Of a DNA stretch of 64,000 nucleotides, positions 35,095-46,310 are shown piece after piece. This DNA is from Oxyruncus cristatus (Eukaryota; Chordata; Aves; Passeriformes; Cotingidae). A program made the position numbers and the translations under genes. Location: assembly GCA_013399855.1 (NCBI GenBank), contig VXAY01004336.1:249760-313759 (forward strand), in the 5' to 3' direction. How positions within the stretch are numbered: the stretch's first letter is position 1; each line of letters begins with the position of its first letter. The notes under the pieces are model-generated. The model was given only the letters and a program-made list of their open reading frames with translations, had not been told where the DNA came from and did not search any database.

Positions 35095-38052
35095 GTAGGT
35101 TTGATGGCAATCTGCATTTTCATGAATCTGTCAGACATGATTGCCAAAGGTGATGATATTATGGCAATGAGATTATGACAAAAAGATTTGATTTTGTGTT
35201 AGAAACCTTCATATGCATTGTCATAAAATGTGAAGAATTTGAAACTATAGGCAATGAGAACCGACACAAAAATTCTAACCGAAAAATTGCAACTGTGTGA
35301 TATTTCTTTTGTATAATCATATAAAGCCTCAGCAAAATAAACTGGAATAAGTGGGCAGGATGTTATCAGATAGGAGTTTTGAATTTTAAGTCTTTTCTCT
35401 AGCTCAGAGAGGCACTCTGTAAATATTGCCTTTTAAAATGGCTACCTGAGATACTTGGAGCTTAGAACATTTCCTTCCAGTTATGTCTATCAAAGCAAAT
35501 AATAAGCAGAGCTCTTGCTGTGCCACTTTTTTCATTATGCTTGTCAATGAAGAAGCAGAACAAAATTCTCAAGATGTGAGGAAAATGGAACATATTTAGT
35601 TAGAGTGATTTTGGATTCACTTAGAAAGTATATATTTTCTTTGAAAATGTTAAATTGTTTGAGAGATGGGAACTGAGAATAACAGCTTTTATTTTCTAAA
35701 CACCAATTACATATGAGTGAAAAATATGTATCTGTGTAACTCTAAGAATAGGCTTAATTTTTTGAAGGATCACACAGATAAGCACTTAAAGCAAAGGTAC
35801 AGATGGTTGCATGTACATCCTGCAAACTCATGGTTGTTATAACAAAGGCCAAATCCTTTGACAGATATTCTGTACATATACAGCTATCTTTATGTTACTT
35901 TAGAATTCTGCAGGCATAAAGAACTCAGTTGCACATAAGGACAAAAATAGAGGCATCCACTGAAAGGCATTGCAGCATTTTGTATAGTAAAATGTAAAAT
36001 GTGTTATCTTAAACTCAATAAAATCTTTTGAAAGACACCTAAATACTCCTGTTATATTGAGAAAATATTTTTAATATGGGTCTGATCTGCAGCAATATAT
36101 ACTGGCTGATGTGGTTGTGTTTTGTTATTGTTTCTTAGTTCCCAATTCTTTTGGCAGAAAACCTGTGCCTGATTTCTGAGCTTAGCTATGCTGGCAGATA
36201 TTCCTGCCTAGCTTGTTAAATCATCTTCTGAATAACAGCTGATTTCACATTTTAAGCATCAATATGTAACCACGTAGCTGAAATCAGAATCAAGTGCCTT
36301 CAATCAAAAATGTGAAAAATAAGAAAAAGCAGTCATCCCCCCACCCTCCAGCTTTCTGGCTGCCTGCCATCTTGTAAAGATATTTCAGACTCTGTAGCTC
36401 AAGCCTTTTTATTCTAATGCCTCCTTGTGCAAATGCATGTTCTCATATGTCTTTCTCTTTGCTGCAGGCATAGTGCACCTGTTTGAAAGGACATAACTAT
36501 TTTTTTTTTTCTTTTGCCATTTCCCAACTGCTGGCTCTTTTGGCAGGAATCTGCCTCCAACAGCTGAGAAGGCAGAAAAGCTAAAGCCCTTTTGCTTCTT
36601 AGAAGATCTACCTACCTTCAACTCTGTGAAGAGCCATGTGACACTACTGGAACTTGCTTCCCTTGGATTCTTGTGCTAGGACTGAAATTTACGCAGTGGT
36701 GGAGCTTCCCAATTGTTTAATGCTAGGGACATGTTTCTGAGGGACAGTCAAGGGCATGGGTAATCTTTTTCTGGCCTGCTGCTTAGCTTTTCAATGTTGT
36801 CAACACTCCTTATAAAAATACGGTTCTATTCCATATTGCAAAATTTGATATACCCATTTCTCTTTTACAGAGCTCAAACCCATATGGCATTTGCCTCCTG
36901 CTGATACTTCCACACCAGGAATCACTTCAGCAAAGCAATTAAGACTCAAAGAGAAATACATAATATGTTTTTTGCTCCTAGTGCTCATATACCTAAGCCC
37001 TGTTCTCTAAATCAGAGGCCCAGAGAACCTCTGGTGAAGATCAGGAAATCCTACCTACAGTTCAACCTGGAAGTTGAAGAACTTCCTATTCTGGTAGTCA
37101 CAGAAATAAATCACACTTCCATACTAGATGTCTATTAGCAGTACTTCTCCCTAAACTTATACATATCCACTTGGAATATAAAGGCGGAGACACAGTGCTT
37201 CTGCCTTCTGTGCCACAAGCAATGAAGTGGCTGAAGTTCATGTGTAGTTATCAACTCTGCCAATGAGGCACAAGGCAGAGTCCCCCTCACTGTCCCACAG
37301 CTCCTGGGGCTCTAAAGGGCTGTCAAGTGGCAAAAAGTACTAAAAAATTATTGCAGTCAATAAAGAAGCTGTGGTTTTGAGTACACATAGGAAACCGTTC
37401 TATTGAGTAAGAAGGTATAATTTAATTTGGTCACTCTTAGCATACACTTGCAAGCTGAACAAAGACAATCTAGGTGACAATCATACTGTTCTACCAAATG
37501 AGTTCACGAGCAGAAGGAAAAACAAAAGGTACACACGTTGTTTTTTGAAAAGACACAACTTACTTTCCCTTCCTGTTTGATGTCTATCCTTTTGTTCTTG
37601 TCAATGTCTACATGGTACCATATGATGTTCCTGTGTTAGCTTTATGTTTTTCAGTGTATCTTATTGTATTTTATCCCAGGCAAAATGAATTTTAGGATAG
37701 TGCCCCCCAAAAAGATTTACAAAGCTGCCTCTGTGAGCAATGGCTGCTTCCAGATGTGAATATAATGCTAGTGCAGCCACCTCTCTGTTTCAAATTTTAA
37801 GAAACATGTGGTTTCCATTTTGGTCAATTCTACATATCACTCAGTTCAAGAGATGTGATACATTTTATATTTCTGTTCTTCAATAAAAGGCATTGTCCTG
37901 GCCTATCTCCAGCCCAAGGGCAAGAGAAAGTGTTCTGACTATGTTGGGATTTGTTCAGCTCTTCTTCTCCTTAAATCTACAGCAGACCAATGAGCTATAT
38001 ACACACATGGTAGTCAAGGTTAGTCACAGCAGGATCTTCAGGTGGTGAAGAT
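35095..38052. other. Unique noncoding DNA
   Basis: No gene or repeat family is recognised. The part around 37180-37330 is somewhat richer in GC than its flanks. Confidence 0.5.
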
Positions 38053-38079
38053 CAAAAAACAAAACAAAACAATACAAAA

Positions 38080-38112
<33 letters not shown>

Positions 38113-38125
38113 GGAAGGAAAGACA
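38053..38125 (+). repeat. AAAAC / AC / poly-A microsatellite
   Basis: AAAAC units (38056-38075), then an AC run (about 38079-38092), then roughly 20 A (38093-38112), then GGAAGGAAAG. Confidence 0.9.
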
Positions 38126-38151
38126 AGAAAAAGAGGAGCCAAGACAAAAAA

Positions 38152-38246
38152 AAATCTACTTATGGAAAAAAGAATATGCTAAACAGGAAAAAAGAATCAT
38201 GCTAAACAGAAAATCTACTTATGGAAAAAAGAATCATGCTAAACAG
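38152..38246 (+). repeat. Short tandem repeat, 36-37 bp unit, 2.6 copies
   Basis: AAATCTACTTATGG-AAAAAAGAATCATGC-TAAACAG occurs at 38152-38186 (with a one-base loss in AATCATG) and 38210-38246. A partial copy made of the second half only lies at 38187-38209 between them. The copies are nearly identical, so the duplication is recent. Confidence 0.88.
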
Positions 38247-41200
38247 GGCTTTACATCAAAAAGTATTCAAATTAGGCGTTGCAAAAGGTAATGATGCATT
38301 GGAATTAGTTGAACTTAGTGAGCATTCATCATGGGATGCTTTTTAGGACAAAGATAAAAGAATCACATAGAGTTGGTGCTGTTTGGAAGAGAAGGGCGGA
38401 GAGGATATTGTCTCAACTTCTCTTTGGTCAGAGATGGCAGAGATAAAGGGATTATCCTTTGGATGCTGCCTCAAGGCCTAGTTAGAAACCTGTCATTTGT
38501 CAAGTACCCCTGCAATGGATAGAAATTTTGGAGAAGCAGGAAGGTCATAAACACTCCTTACAAATTCTTGTGTGTATTCTTAAAGTACTATGCTTGGTCT
38601 CTATAGAAACAGATCATATTACTGCACACTTACATGTTTCTGATGTGTCAGGTGAAGAGATAATGCTTCAAAACACATTTTACATGTGCACAAATACCAT
38701 CTCCAACAGAAAAACCACTCACTTGGCAATGTATTTGCTTCTTCTAAAATTAGATGAGAGATCGACACAGAAACCTTGGGAATGCTCTCAGTTTCAGAGG
38801 TGACCATTCCTCACTACATCTAAAACGTTTCCACTAAAAAAAAATGAAGAAGTGTGTAGTTATGATGAGCACATGACCAAGAAACACAGTTATGAGAAGA
38901 GGCAGCAGCCAAGGCAGTATTTTTTATATATGGCACCAAGTGTCTCTAGTGAATGGTGGGTGTTTTGAATTGCTTACATGCTAATTACTCACCTCTGTAA
39001 TGTTGAATTTGACCTGTTAATGAGGATGTAGGCTTTTCATTTGTCTGTACTTGCTAGGATGTTCATGCATTGCTCTTGGACATGAGCTGCTCCAAATACA
39101 AACACATAGGCAGATACCTTGGAGAAGTTGTGTCCTGAGAGATGTTGAAGTGTTTTTTTATAAGCATCAAAAGTCAATATGGCATTGCTGGGCATATATT
39201 CCCTCTGGTATGCCCAGGACAGAGCCCTTTTTGCAAGCAAAAAGAGGCACTGCCTTAGGCAAACATAAGAACCTTCCCAACCATGCTGTGCAATCAGTAC
39301 CTCTGTACACTTCACGTTACCTCATGTTATTCACAGCTCTCTTATCCATTCATTCTTCTGACATCCACAGAATTAAAAAATGCAGACTAATAGAAACATA
39401 AAGACATAAGATACAAAGAAACCTATTAATGGCTGGGTGAGCATCTTTAGATTTAAAGGTAAAGGACTAACTTTAACTCTTGACTCCTAAATTTGGGATG
39501 TATGCACGATATTCAGCAGACCAAATGTAAAATTAAGTCAGCAGCTGGATTCTTATGAGGACACCTGTTTTGGACACTGAGGAGAGAAGTGAATGCAAGA
39601 AGTGAATTTTGACACAGCTAGAACAAACCAATGAGGTAATGGTTTGTCATTTGTATTTAGTCAACTGCTGACATTGTTCTAAACTTTCATTTTTTTCATA
39701 TTTCCATCACTTAAAACAGTATGTTAATTTTTTTTGGTTTATTTGTTTTTGGTTTTGTTTTGGTTTAAATCTCATTCTAAATAATAGTATTTTCCTGATT
39801 TTTTTTTATTTTCTTCTATTTTCTTGATTGTACTGTTACGTCCTATTGTACCATTTGTTTGTATTATTAAAAAAAAATCACATGGGATATGTCGTTAAGG
39901 GTTAACAGTATAAGACTACTTACCTCAGATGACAACCACAGATAAAACTAGGATGGTAACTGAAGAAGCTTGACTTAGTGTTTTGACTCTTCATCAAACA
40001 AACCAAAATGAAATTAGAGTCCTTACTTCCTTTTTATGCCATAAAAGTTATGAATTTCTGTTTTCAGACAAAAGGAAGCTACATTTTAAGTGAAGGCAGA
40101 CACTTTCCAAGAAAAAAATTCTGTTTAATCAAAAATGCATCTTTCTGTCAAAGAAAATGTGGAGTAGAAAATTCTCAGCCAGCTCACTTCTATTTCCTAT
40201 ACATTCTCATGGGATTAAGCTTCTTATTTCAAATAGAAGAAAGAGACCTAAAATCCCCAAATCATACATTTCAACTTCCTATCATATGTCAGTCAATTTT
40301 TCCTTCAGTTTTCTTTCTCTGCAGTCAGCTTGTATGTTTCTACTTAGGCATTCAAGACTAAAAAATGGTCAGAAAATCATAATCAATCTTTATTCCAGGA
40401 CAAAATAATTTTGAATGGTCTGTAATTAATCCCAGATATCTGTTTTTATCAGCACTTCAGGATCAGGATCTCCCAAAAAACAACCCCTCTGTACGATACC
40501 TTCTGTTGTCAGTGTTTGTTTTTTCAGTAAAAAGCCCAAACATCCCCCAAAATAAAATGCAATATCTTTCCAACAGGGGAAAAATATTTTCATGTTCTTT
40601 CTCCCGGTAATATTCTTTTATATAACTTTTTCTTAAACTCGGTAGAAATAATGAAAAGACAACCATACTGATTATATATTCTTCAGACAACTGTCACCAC
40701 AGAACATCGTGGTATTTGACTATAGTTTTTGAATTACTGTCTTTGTTTTTGTGTGTAGCTCTGCTGCGGTTCAATAACTGATGGGAATAGTGGTCATGTA
40801 CAAAGAGATCTTTATTTTTGTAGTTCACTTTATATTTCTTCTGATCTTCTTCCTGTCTTTACTCTGCTTTTAATATGTGCAATTTCATTTTGTCAACATT
40901 ATAGGAATGTTTATACTTAAAGAAATTGCCTATTTAATTTCTCATAGCTGTAGGTACTGATTTTTGTCTCATAAACCAGAACACTGTGGATTAAAAATTC
41001 TTTTCTATTGTGGTTGCAGCACAGTGATATTCTGTATTGTATTAATTCAGAAGTTCAGCACTGAATGAGCTTTCATTATGCCACAACACCACAAAAGTTT
41101 ATTTGTGAGTTGGATGCAACAGAAGATTTAACTCTTTGCTACCACTGATTAAGATGTAACAGCATGCACTCACAATCCCTCTTTAAAGATATCAGCTATT

Positions 41201-41739
41201 TTAGAAAACAATTTTGTCTAACCAGGTGTTTCCTTTACTGGCCATTATTTTGCAGCCCACAGCCTCTGACTGAATCAGTAGCAGTAATTGCTGAATGTGA
41301 GACCTCTCAATTTAATTCCAGGAGTGTGTATCACCCAAGGAAAGACCCAGCACAACAGTCAACATAACCCCAGGATCATGGAGCCCTGTGGTAAGTTCTC
41401 TAGCAGCTGACAGATGTACGACAGAAAAAACACCCCAAAGTAGTTATTTGACATAAGACCATAAGTAAATGAGCAACCTTACAGCTTTTCAATTTTAGAG
41501 CAAATATTTCTATGAAGTTGCATTTCCCTTGGAGTAATGCTGTCCTGGGTTGGTAGCATCTAAGAAACACCAAGTTCACATCATAACCTTCCCCTCCACA
41601 GGGATGTCCTCTCTCCTCTAGCTGACTCTTTTCACAAAATGAGTCAGAAGTTACTGAGTGTCAGCTGAGCTCTGCCAACTGAAGCGTGGTCAGCTGAGAC
41701 TGACCAACAGGTTCAGAAGTTAGTGTGGTGAGCTCACTG
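38247..41739. other. Mostly unique AT-rich noncoding DNA
   Basis: A stretch at 38360-38500 has weak CR1-like flavour (AGAATCACATAGAGTTGG, CTGCCTCAAGGCCTAG) but is too diverged to call. A T/G-rich low-complexity run lies at 39727-39767. The frames at 39037-39401 and 40008-40408 on either strand have no recognisable product. Confidence 0.5.
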
Positions 41740-42335
41740 AAAATTCATCAGGGACAGGTGCAAAATGCTACATTTAGTAAAGAATAATCAGCTGTCCAAA
41801 GGCAAGCGGAAGAAAGGCTAACTAGGTAGCAAAAGAAGATCTACAGATTATAATTTATCACAGTTTATAAATAGTGCTTTGTTATTAAGAAAACCAAACA
41901 ACACATTAGATTGAATAAATAGGAATATTTCCTGTAAGACAGTCTGAAATACTTTCTTCACCTGAAGATGATTATGGGATGTTTGAAGAAAATGCAAGGA
42001 GGAAAACAAAGGATCAGTCTTTACAACACATACTCTAAGGAAGGACTCAGTAGGTGATGATATCTGAATAAAGGAGGCCCTGAGGGTGGATATGATATCT
42101 GATGTCAAAAGGGTAAATAGAAAAGAGGAACAGAAAAATTTTATGTCAGATTTTAGTCGGGTAGGACAGAAAGCAATAGGCTGAAATTGCATCAAGGAAG
42201 GCTCAGAAAAGGTAGTATGAAATATTTTTAATACTACAAAAATGGAGCACTGCAATAGATTGGTTGGAAAAATTCCCATCAGAGAAAGTCTTTAAGACAG
42301 AGCTAGGCTCAGGTGGATGGGAATTGTTCGAGAGC
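41740..42335 (+). mobile_element. Old CR1 LINE body fragment
   Basis: Two blocks match CR1 in sense. At 41752-41860 the text GGACAGGTGCAAAATGCTAC, then AAGAATAATCAGCTG, then GGCTAACTAGGTAGC parallels the CR1 segment that includes 'TGCAAAGTGCTGCACTTGGG' and 'ACTGGCTAGGCAGC'. At 42165-42330 the text AGGACAGAAAGCAATAGGCT, then AAATTGCATCAAGGAAGG, then AGTCTTTAAGACAGAGC parallels the later CR1 3' region. The segment between is more diverged and shortened. This is an ancient copy of the crocodile/turtle-like type. The 143-codon minus-strand frame at 41848-42279 is antisense to it and not a gene. Confidence 0.65.
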
Positions 42336-42389
42336 TGATTGTGCCTTGGAAAAGAAGAATTGTCTACGTGAGCTCCGGGACTCTCTTAC

Positions 42390-42477
42390 CACCCACATTT
42401 TCTATTGGCTTGTTAATCTGTTGCTGATGCACAGACTTGCAAACAGTACAGCTGTTGAGCCTCATCTTGTTAGGGAG
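42390..42477 (-). other. Exon-like open block, 88 bp, minus strand
   Basis: Read on the minus strand, a very good acceptor (pyrimidine tract ending CTATTTCAG, 42478-42500) precedes the block and GGGTG|GTAAGA follows it. One frame is open for 29 codons plus one base, with NSCTVCKSVHQQQINK in the middle, including a Cys-x2-Cys pair. An ATG in that frame (NKMRLN…) could even be an initiator. No protein family is recognised. It lies just outside the old CR1 at 41740-42335, on the opposite strand. It could be a coding exon of the same minus-strand gene as 45850 and 50794, but its starting phase does not directly follow 45850, so another exon would be needed between. Confidence 0.22.
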
Positions 42478-43073
42478 CTGAAATAGAAATAAAAGCTCAA
42501 GATTTGAAGAGTGTGTCATCTTTCCTCTGTATTGCTCAGATCTGCTCCTTTTTTACAGTCCGATCTTAGGCAAATGATTAAAATGAGATTGTTAGGGAGT
42601 TTGGTATTTGAACTACTGATGGTTTTTATCCAGAAACATGAATGAAACAATAAATACAGCTGGTGAACAATACAAAGAATGATTCTGAATACCTTTGTGC
42701 TTTAATGTAAGGAAAACCTTTTCACAGTTGTTAAGGGAATTGTTATTTTCTGCTAAAGGTTAAAAATTCTCAGACATGTTGTTCCCAGAGCATATACTAG
42801 TTTGAATACAAAGCATTTATAATCCGACTTGGGGTTTTTGGGGAGGGTGAAATTGCATTGTCTATTAGTGTTCAATTATTATTCATTGCCTTACTAGACA
42901 TCCAGTTAGGAAGCAGGAATCATACGATGTAGTTCATATGACTTTGCCACATGCCATGAACAATAGCTAGTGAACAGCAAACAGCTGAGGCAATTGTTCG
43001 CATGAATCCTCTAGACTAAAATGTGTGCATGTGTTTGAAAATAATTAAAACAACTACAAACATGGGAATAAGT
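42478..43073. other. Unique noncoding DNA
   Basis: AT-rich unique sequence between the exon-like block and the next CR1; nothing is recognised. Confidence 0.5.
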
Positions 43074-43250
43074 CACAGAATCACAGAAGATGCCAAGTTG
43101 GAAGGGACTACAAGGATCACAGAGTCCAACTCCTGGCCCTGCACAAGACCATCCCCAATAGTCCCACCATGTGCCTGAGAGTATCATTCAAATGCTTCTT
43201 GAACTCTGTTAGGCTTGGTGCTGTGATCACTTTTCTGGAGAGTCTGTTGT
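43074..43250 (-). mobile_element. CR1 LINE, 3' end fragment
   Basis: CACAGAATCACAGAAGATGC, then CAAGTTGGAAGGGACTACAAG, then CCTGCACAAGACCATCCCC, then CATTCAAATGCTTCTTGAAC and TGGTGCTGTGATCAC. Same subfamily and orientation as 17040 and 23686; truncated at about 43250. Confidence 0.92.
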
Positions 43251-45549
43251 TCAAAAACACAGAACTATATGCTTTTAAAGCTAATTTAAGTCCAACTAAT
43301 CAGTGAACCAGTTCTCATCATGACCAAATTAGTAAAACAATAGTTTGCTGAAGCAAGATGTGAAATCTTAAGTCAGCATTTTGCACATTCTATCAGCTCA
43401 GAGAACAAGAGGGAGCACAGGCAGCACTAAGAGCACAGAGAGGAAAGGAAGATAATGTCTTCACCTATCATGTTTTGAGTGTGACTGCTGCTTTGGTTTT
43501 CATCCTCCAATTATCAGAAGTGATCACACAGAAACTAAGAGCTGATGGAACATCTTTAAGCCAGGTGCTGCCACTTATCTGCTCTAGTATCTACTTTTTG
43601 CTCCCACACTAATGAAAAATGATTTCAAAAGAAATGAAGATCCTGTTTCAATAAGACTGTGGAAAAGATGTAACCTAAAAAGCTGTCTACAGACTCAGGA
43701 ATAAGTGAAATGTTTTGACAGGGAAAAATATGTGTTGGCAACATTGCTCGACTCAGATTTCAAAAGTAAAATTGAAACCATACTTCTACAGGGTGCAGAC
43801 ACTGACAACTGGAAGCCTGTTCTGCAATATATAGTAGTTAAGAATATGCCAGCCAGCTCCTCCTCTCCCCACTTTCTTGCATGTACAGGACAAATACATT
43901 TCTAGGAAAAGAACAGTCTGACTTGGTAATTTTTTGAAAACAAACAAACAAAATCCAAATCGTACTCTCATCTGACTGCAAAAGGTTCAGAGAATACACA
44001 GAACATCTGTATCAAACTATATAAAACTGCAAGGTGATATTCTTCAGACTTCTCTGGTCCTCTCAGGCTAAATCTGGGCTGAGCCCATGTCTGTGTGCTG
44101 TCAGCCTACATGAGGTGCAAAACTGGACCCATGAAAGACTCCCACCTCAAGAATCTAGACTTCAATATTAAGAAGAATGGTCTCAAGTAAGACTGGGCTT
44201 CGTAAACTCATTAGACCAGTTTGAGCAACAACTATGAAAAATGAAGTTTCCAAATCCTTATGACCAGGGAAGTACCAACACTTAAGGCTAGTAAAAAAGC
44301 CCAGAAGATAAATATTTCAATTTATATGTGTTATGTTCTTAGTTTCCTGGTCATGGTCACTGCAAGAGAGCCACACAGGACTTCTCTTTGTGCAATCAGT
44401 AAAATAGTTTTGGACCAGACACTGTGAATGACAGTCAGCTATTTCACTAGATCATTCAAAAATAAAATACAAAAGAAAGGCAAGTAATTCTGTCTCAGTC
44501 TCCTTCTGTTGTGTTCATATGAGGAGATCTCGAGATAAAGCAAAGACTCCCTTCTTTGAAACCCATTGCAAACAAAACCATTAGTAAATCTAGAATATTG
44601 ATCCTTCTCTTTCCTTTTGGACAGATATTAGTTGTTTCACTGTCTTTCCCTTGATTTTTTTCATTTTCCTCCCGCAACATTATACAAGCTCATATAAGAC
44701 AAACTCCTTAAGGAATTTGTTCTACAACCTTCCTTTAAGGTTTCCCAACTCTATATATTAACTTTCTGCTGACATCTGAAGCTTTGTTTCTCAGGGCACT
44801 TAGCAGAGGAGGAAGCATATGTCTGAATCTTTTTTCAAAGAATCCATTCTGCAGATTCTGTTCCCAAAGAAGTGTATTTATAAGAGATGCTTCAGCACTT
44901 CATTTGGTTTGCAACACAGATACTGTTATATTAGTGCTGCAGTGCACAGGGAGTTTATATGTAGATATAGTCTTTTCCTAAGTATGAACTTGACATGGCA
45001 GTTGAAATTATGTGGTTCCATGTGCTGGTCTGCTTAGAGAGAAACTCCCTCAGGAACCCTTGGGTGATGCTCCTCTCTATCTCACATGCAGACAGGGCAT
45101 AGCAGAACACCCTTCTGTCTGCTCCAGTCATGTCCATACCAGCTTTGTCCTGGTATCAGGAGAAGGCATGCAGTGGCTCTGGTTTTGCCTCCAGCAAAGC
45201 AGGAAAAAGGCCTTTCTGGAAGACAGCAATAATCCACAGCACCTTCCTCTTCATGCAAGCCATTACATCAAGGAAATCCTTCAGTGTGACCCCAAAGGCA
45301 AAGTGGTGTCATACAGCAGCACCCTGAAATGCTGAGAGTGGATGCAGTGATGGATGTGCTTAAGAGCTACATATGAAACTGCAGCCTAGAGGGTAACTGT
45401 GGAGATACATTCCCCACACTCTGTCTTTTGAGTTAATTTCTCCACTGGCTTTGTGGAGTTGAGATAGGTACAGACTATCACACCTTTGTCCTTATGCCCT
45501 GCATTCAATTTAGGTTAATAAAATGGATTTTAAGTGAATTATAAGCCTT
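43251..45549. other. Unique noncoding DNA
   Basis: No gene recognised. The stretch 45010-45340 is richer in GC and has overlapping open frames on the + strand, but no splice-like borders or family similarity are visible. Confidence 0.5.
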
Positions 45550-46310
45550 ATATTCATTAACCACCAAAAAAATGAAAATGAAAAGTGTGGGAGAACTGGC
45601 AGAAGAGAAGAATGCAAAAGTAAGAAGAAAATGAGAAAATGCAGAGCAAACAGAAAGCAGAGAAGAGGCAAGAAGGAATGAGAATTTTCTTCCCATTCTA
45701 AAGGTCATTTCCTCCCTCTGGCTGGCTTCTGTAACAATAGTAATATATACTACCAACACCAACACTTCAGGGGTTATTTTTTAACCTATTGAAAGGATGG
45801 GAACATTTTTGGCTGATAATATTAAAACATTTCAGTAAAAAAAACTTACTGAAAATCATCTATCATCATGCTCATTGCAACAGTGTCTTTCACTTTCTCA
45901 CACTTAACATTCAAGTCTTCTGTGGCTGAATAGGTCCCTGGATAATAAGGAGGGATGTGTGAGGGGTGGTTAAAAAACCTAAAAGTAAGGAGGGGGGGGG
46001 TGGAAGTATAAAGAAAGGCAAGGAAGAGCGATGGAAAGGACTGAAATAGAGGAAGTGAATAGAGATAAAGAAGAGTAAGAGATAAATGGTAAAGAACTTG
46101 GCTTTCACTTGCACTGACTCCTTTGTGCAAATCTGACAGTGAAAAGTTGCTCTTATTCTTTTTTACCCCTATTCCAATAAATCTAAATTGCAGATAGATC
46201 TTTCTGATTCCAACCTATAAGGAAAGAGAAGGAAGAAAAAAACAGTTTTAGAAAAAGGAAGCAGGAGAAAAAGAGAACTAGGGCTAAAATAAGGAAAAAA
46301 ATCTGGAAAA
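45550..46310 (+). repeat. Purine-rich low-complexity region
   Basis: Long stretches of almost pure A and G on the + strand (about 45580-45700, 46000-46100 and 46215-46310), with a run of nine G at 45992-46000. Pyrimidine-rich minus-strand frames here are compositional artefacts, apart from the short block at 45850-45937, which is of mixed composition. Confidence 0.6.
45850..45937 (-). other. Exon-like open block, 88 bp, minus strand
   Basis: Read on the minus strand, it is preceded by an excellent acceptor (pyrimidine-rich 45938-45966, ending TTATTATCCAG) and followed by TTCA|GTAAGT. One frame is open: two bases, 28 codons, two bases. The peptide includes DLNVKCEKVKDTVAMSM and ends MIDDF. 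Its composition contrasts with the purine-rich flanks. It begins with two bases completing a codon, which is what the block at 50794-51045 requires downstream (that block ends on one base; C joined to GG makes Arg). No family is recognised. It is the most exon-like of the short blocks, but about one in three unrelated blocks would match in phase. Confidence 0.27.

Noticed and set aside
38360..38500. Possible CR1 3' end
   Set aside because: Only short, broken similarity (AGAATCACATAGAGTTGG and a CTCAAGGCC segment); no octamer tail.
41848..42279. 143-codon minus-strand open frame
   Set aside because: It is antisense to an old + strand CR1 body fragment. The Phe/Leu/Ser-rich composition is that of a reversed purine-rich repeat.
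45012..45335. Two overlapping + strand frames of 107 and 65 codons
   Set aside because: GC-richer patch without recognisable domains, splice-like borders or a plausible start context.
45846..46130. Long pyrimidine-coded (Ser/Leu/Pro/Phe-rich) minus-strand frames
   Set aside because: Composition artefact of the purine-rich + strand. Only the short mixed-composition block 45850-45937 was kept.
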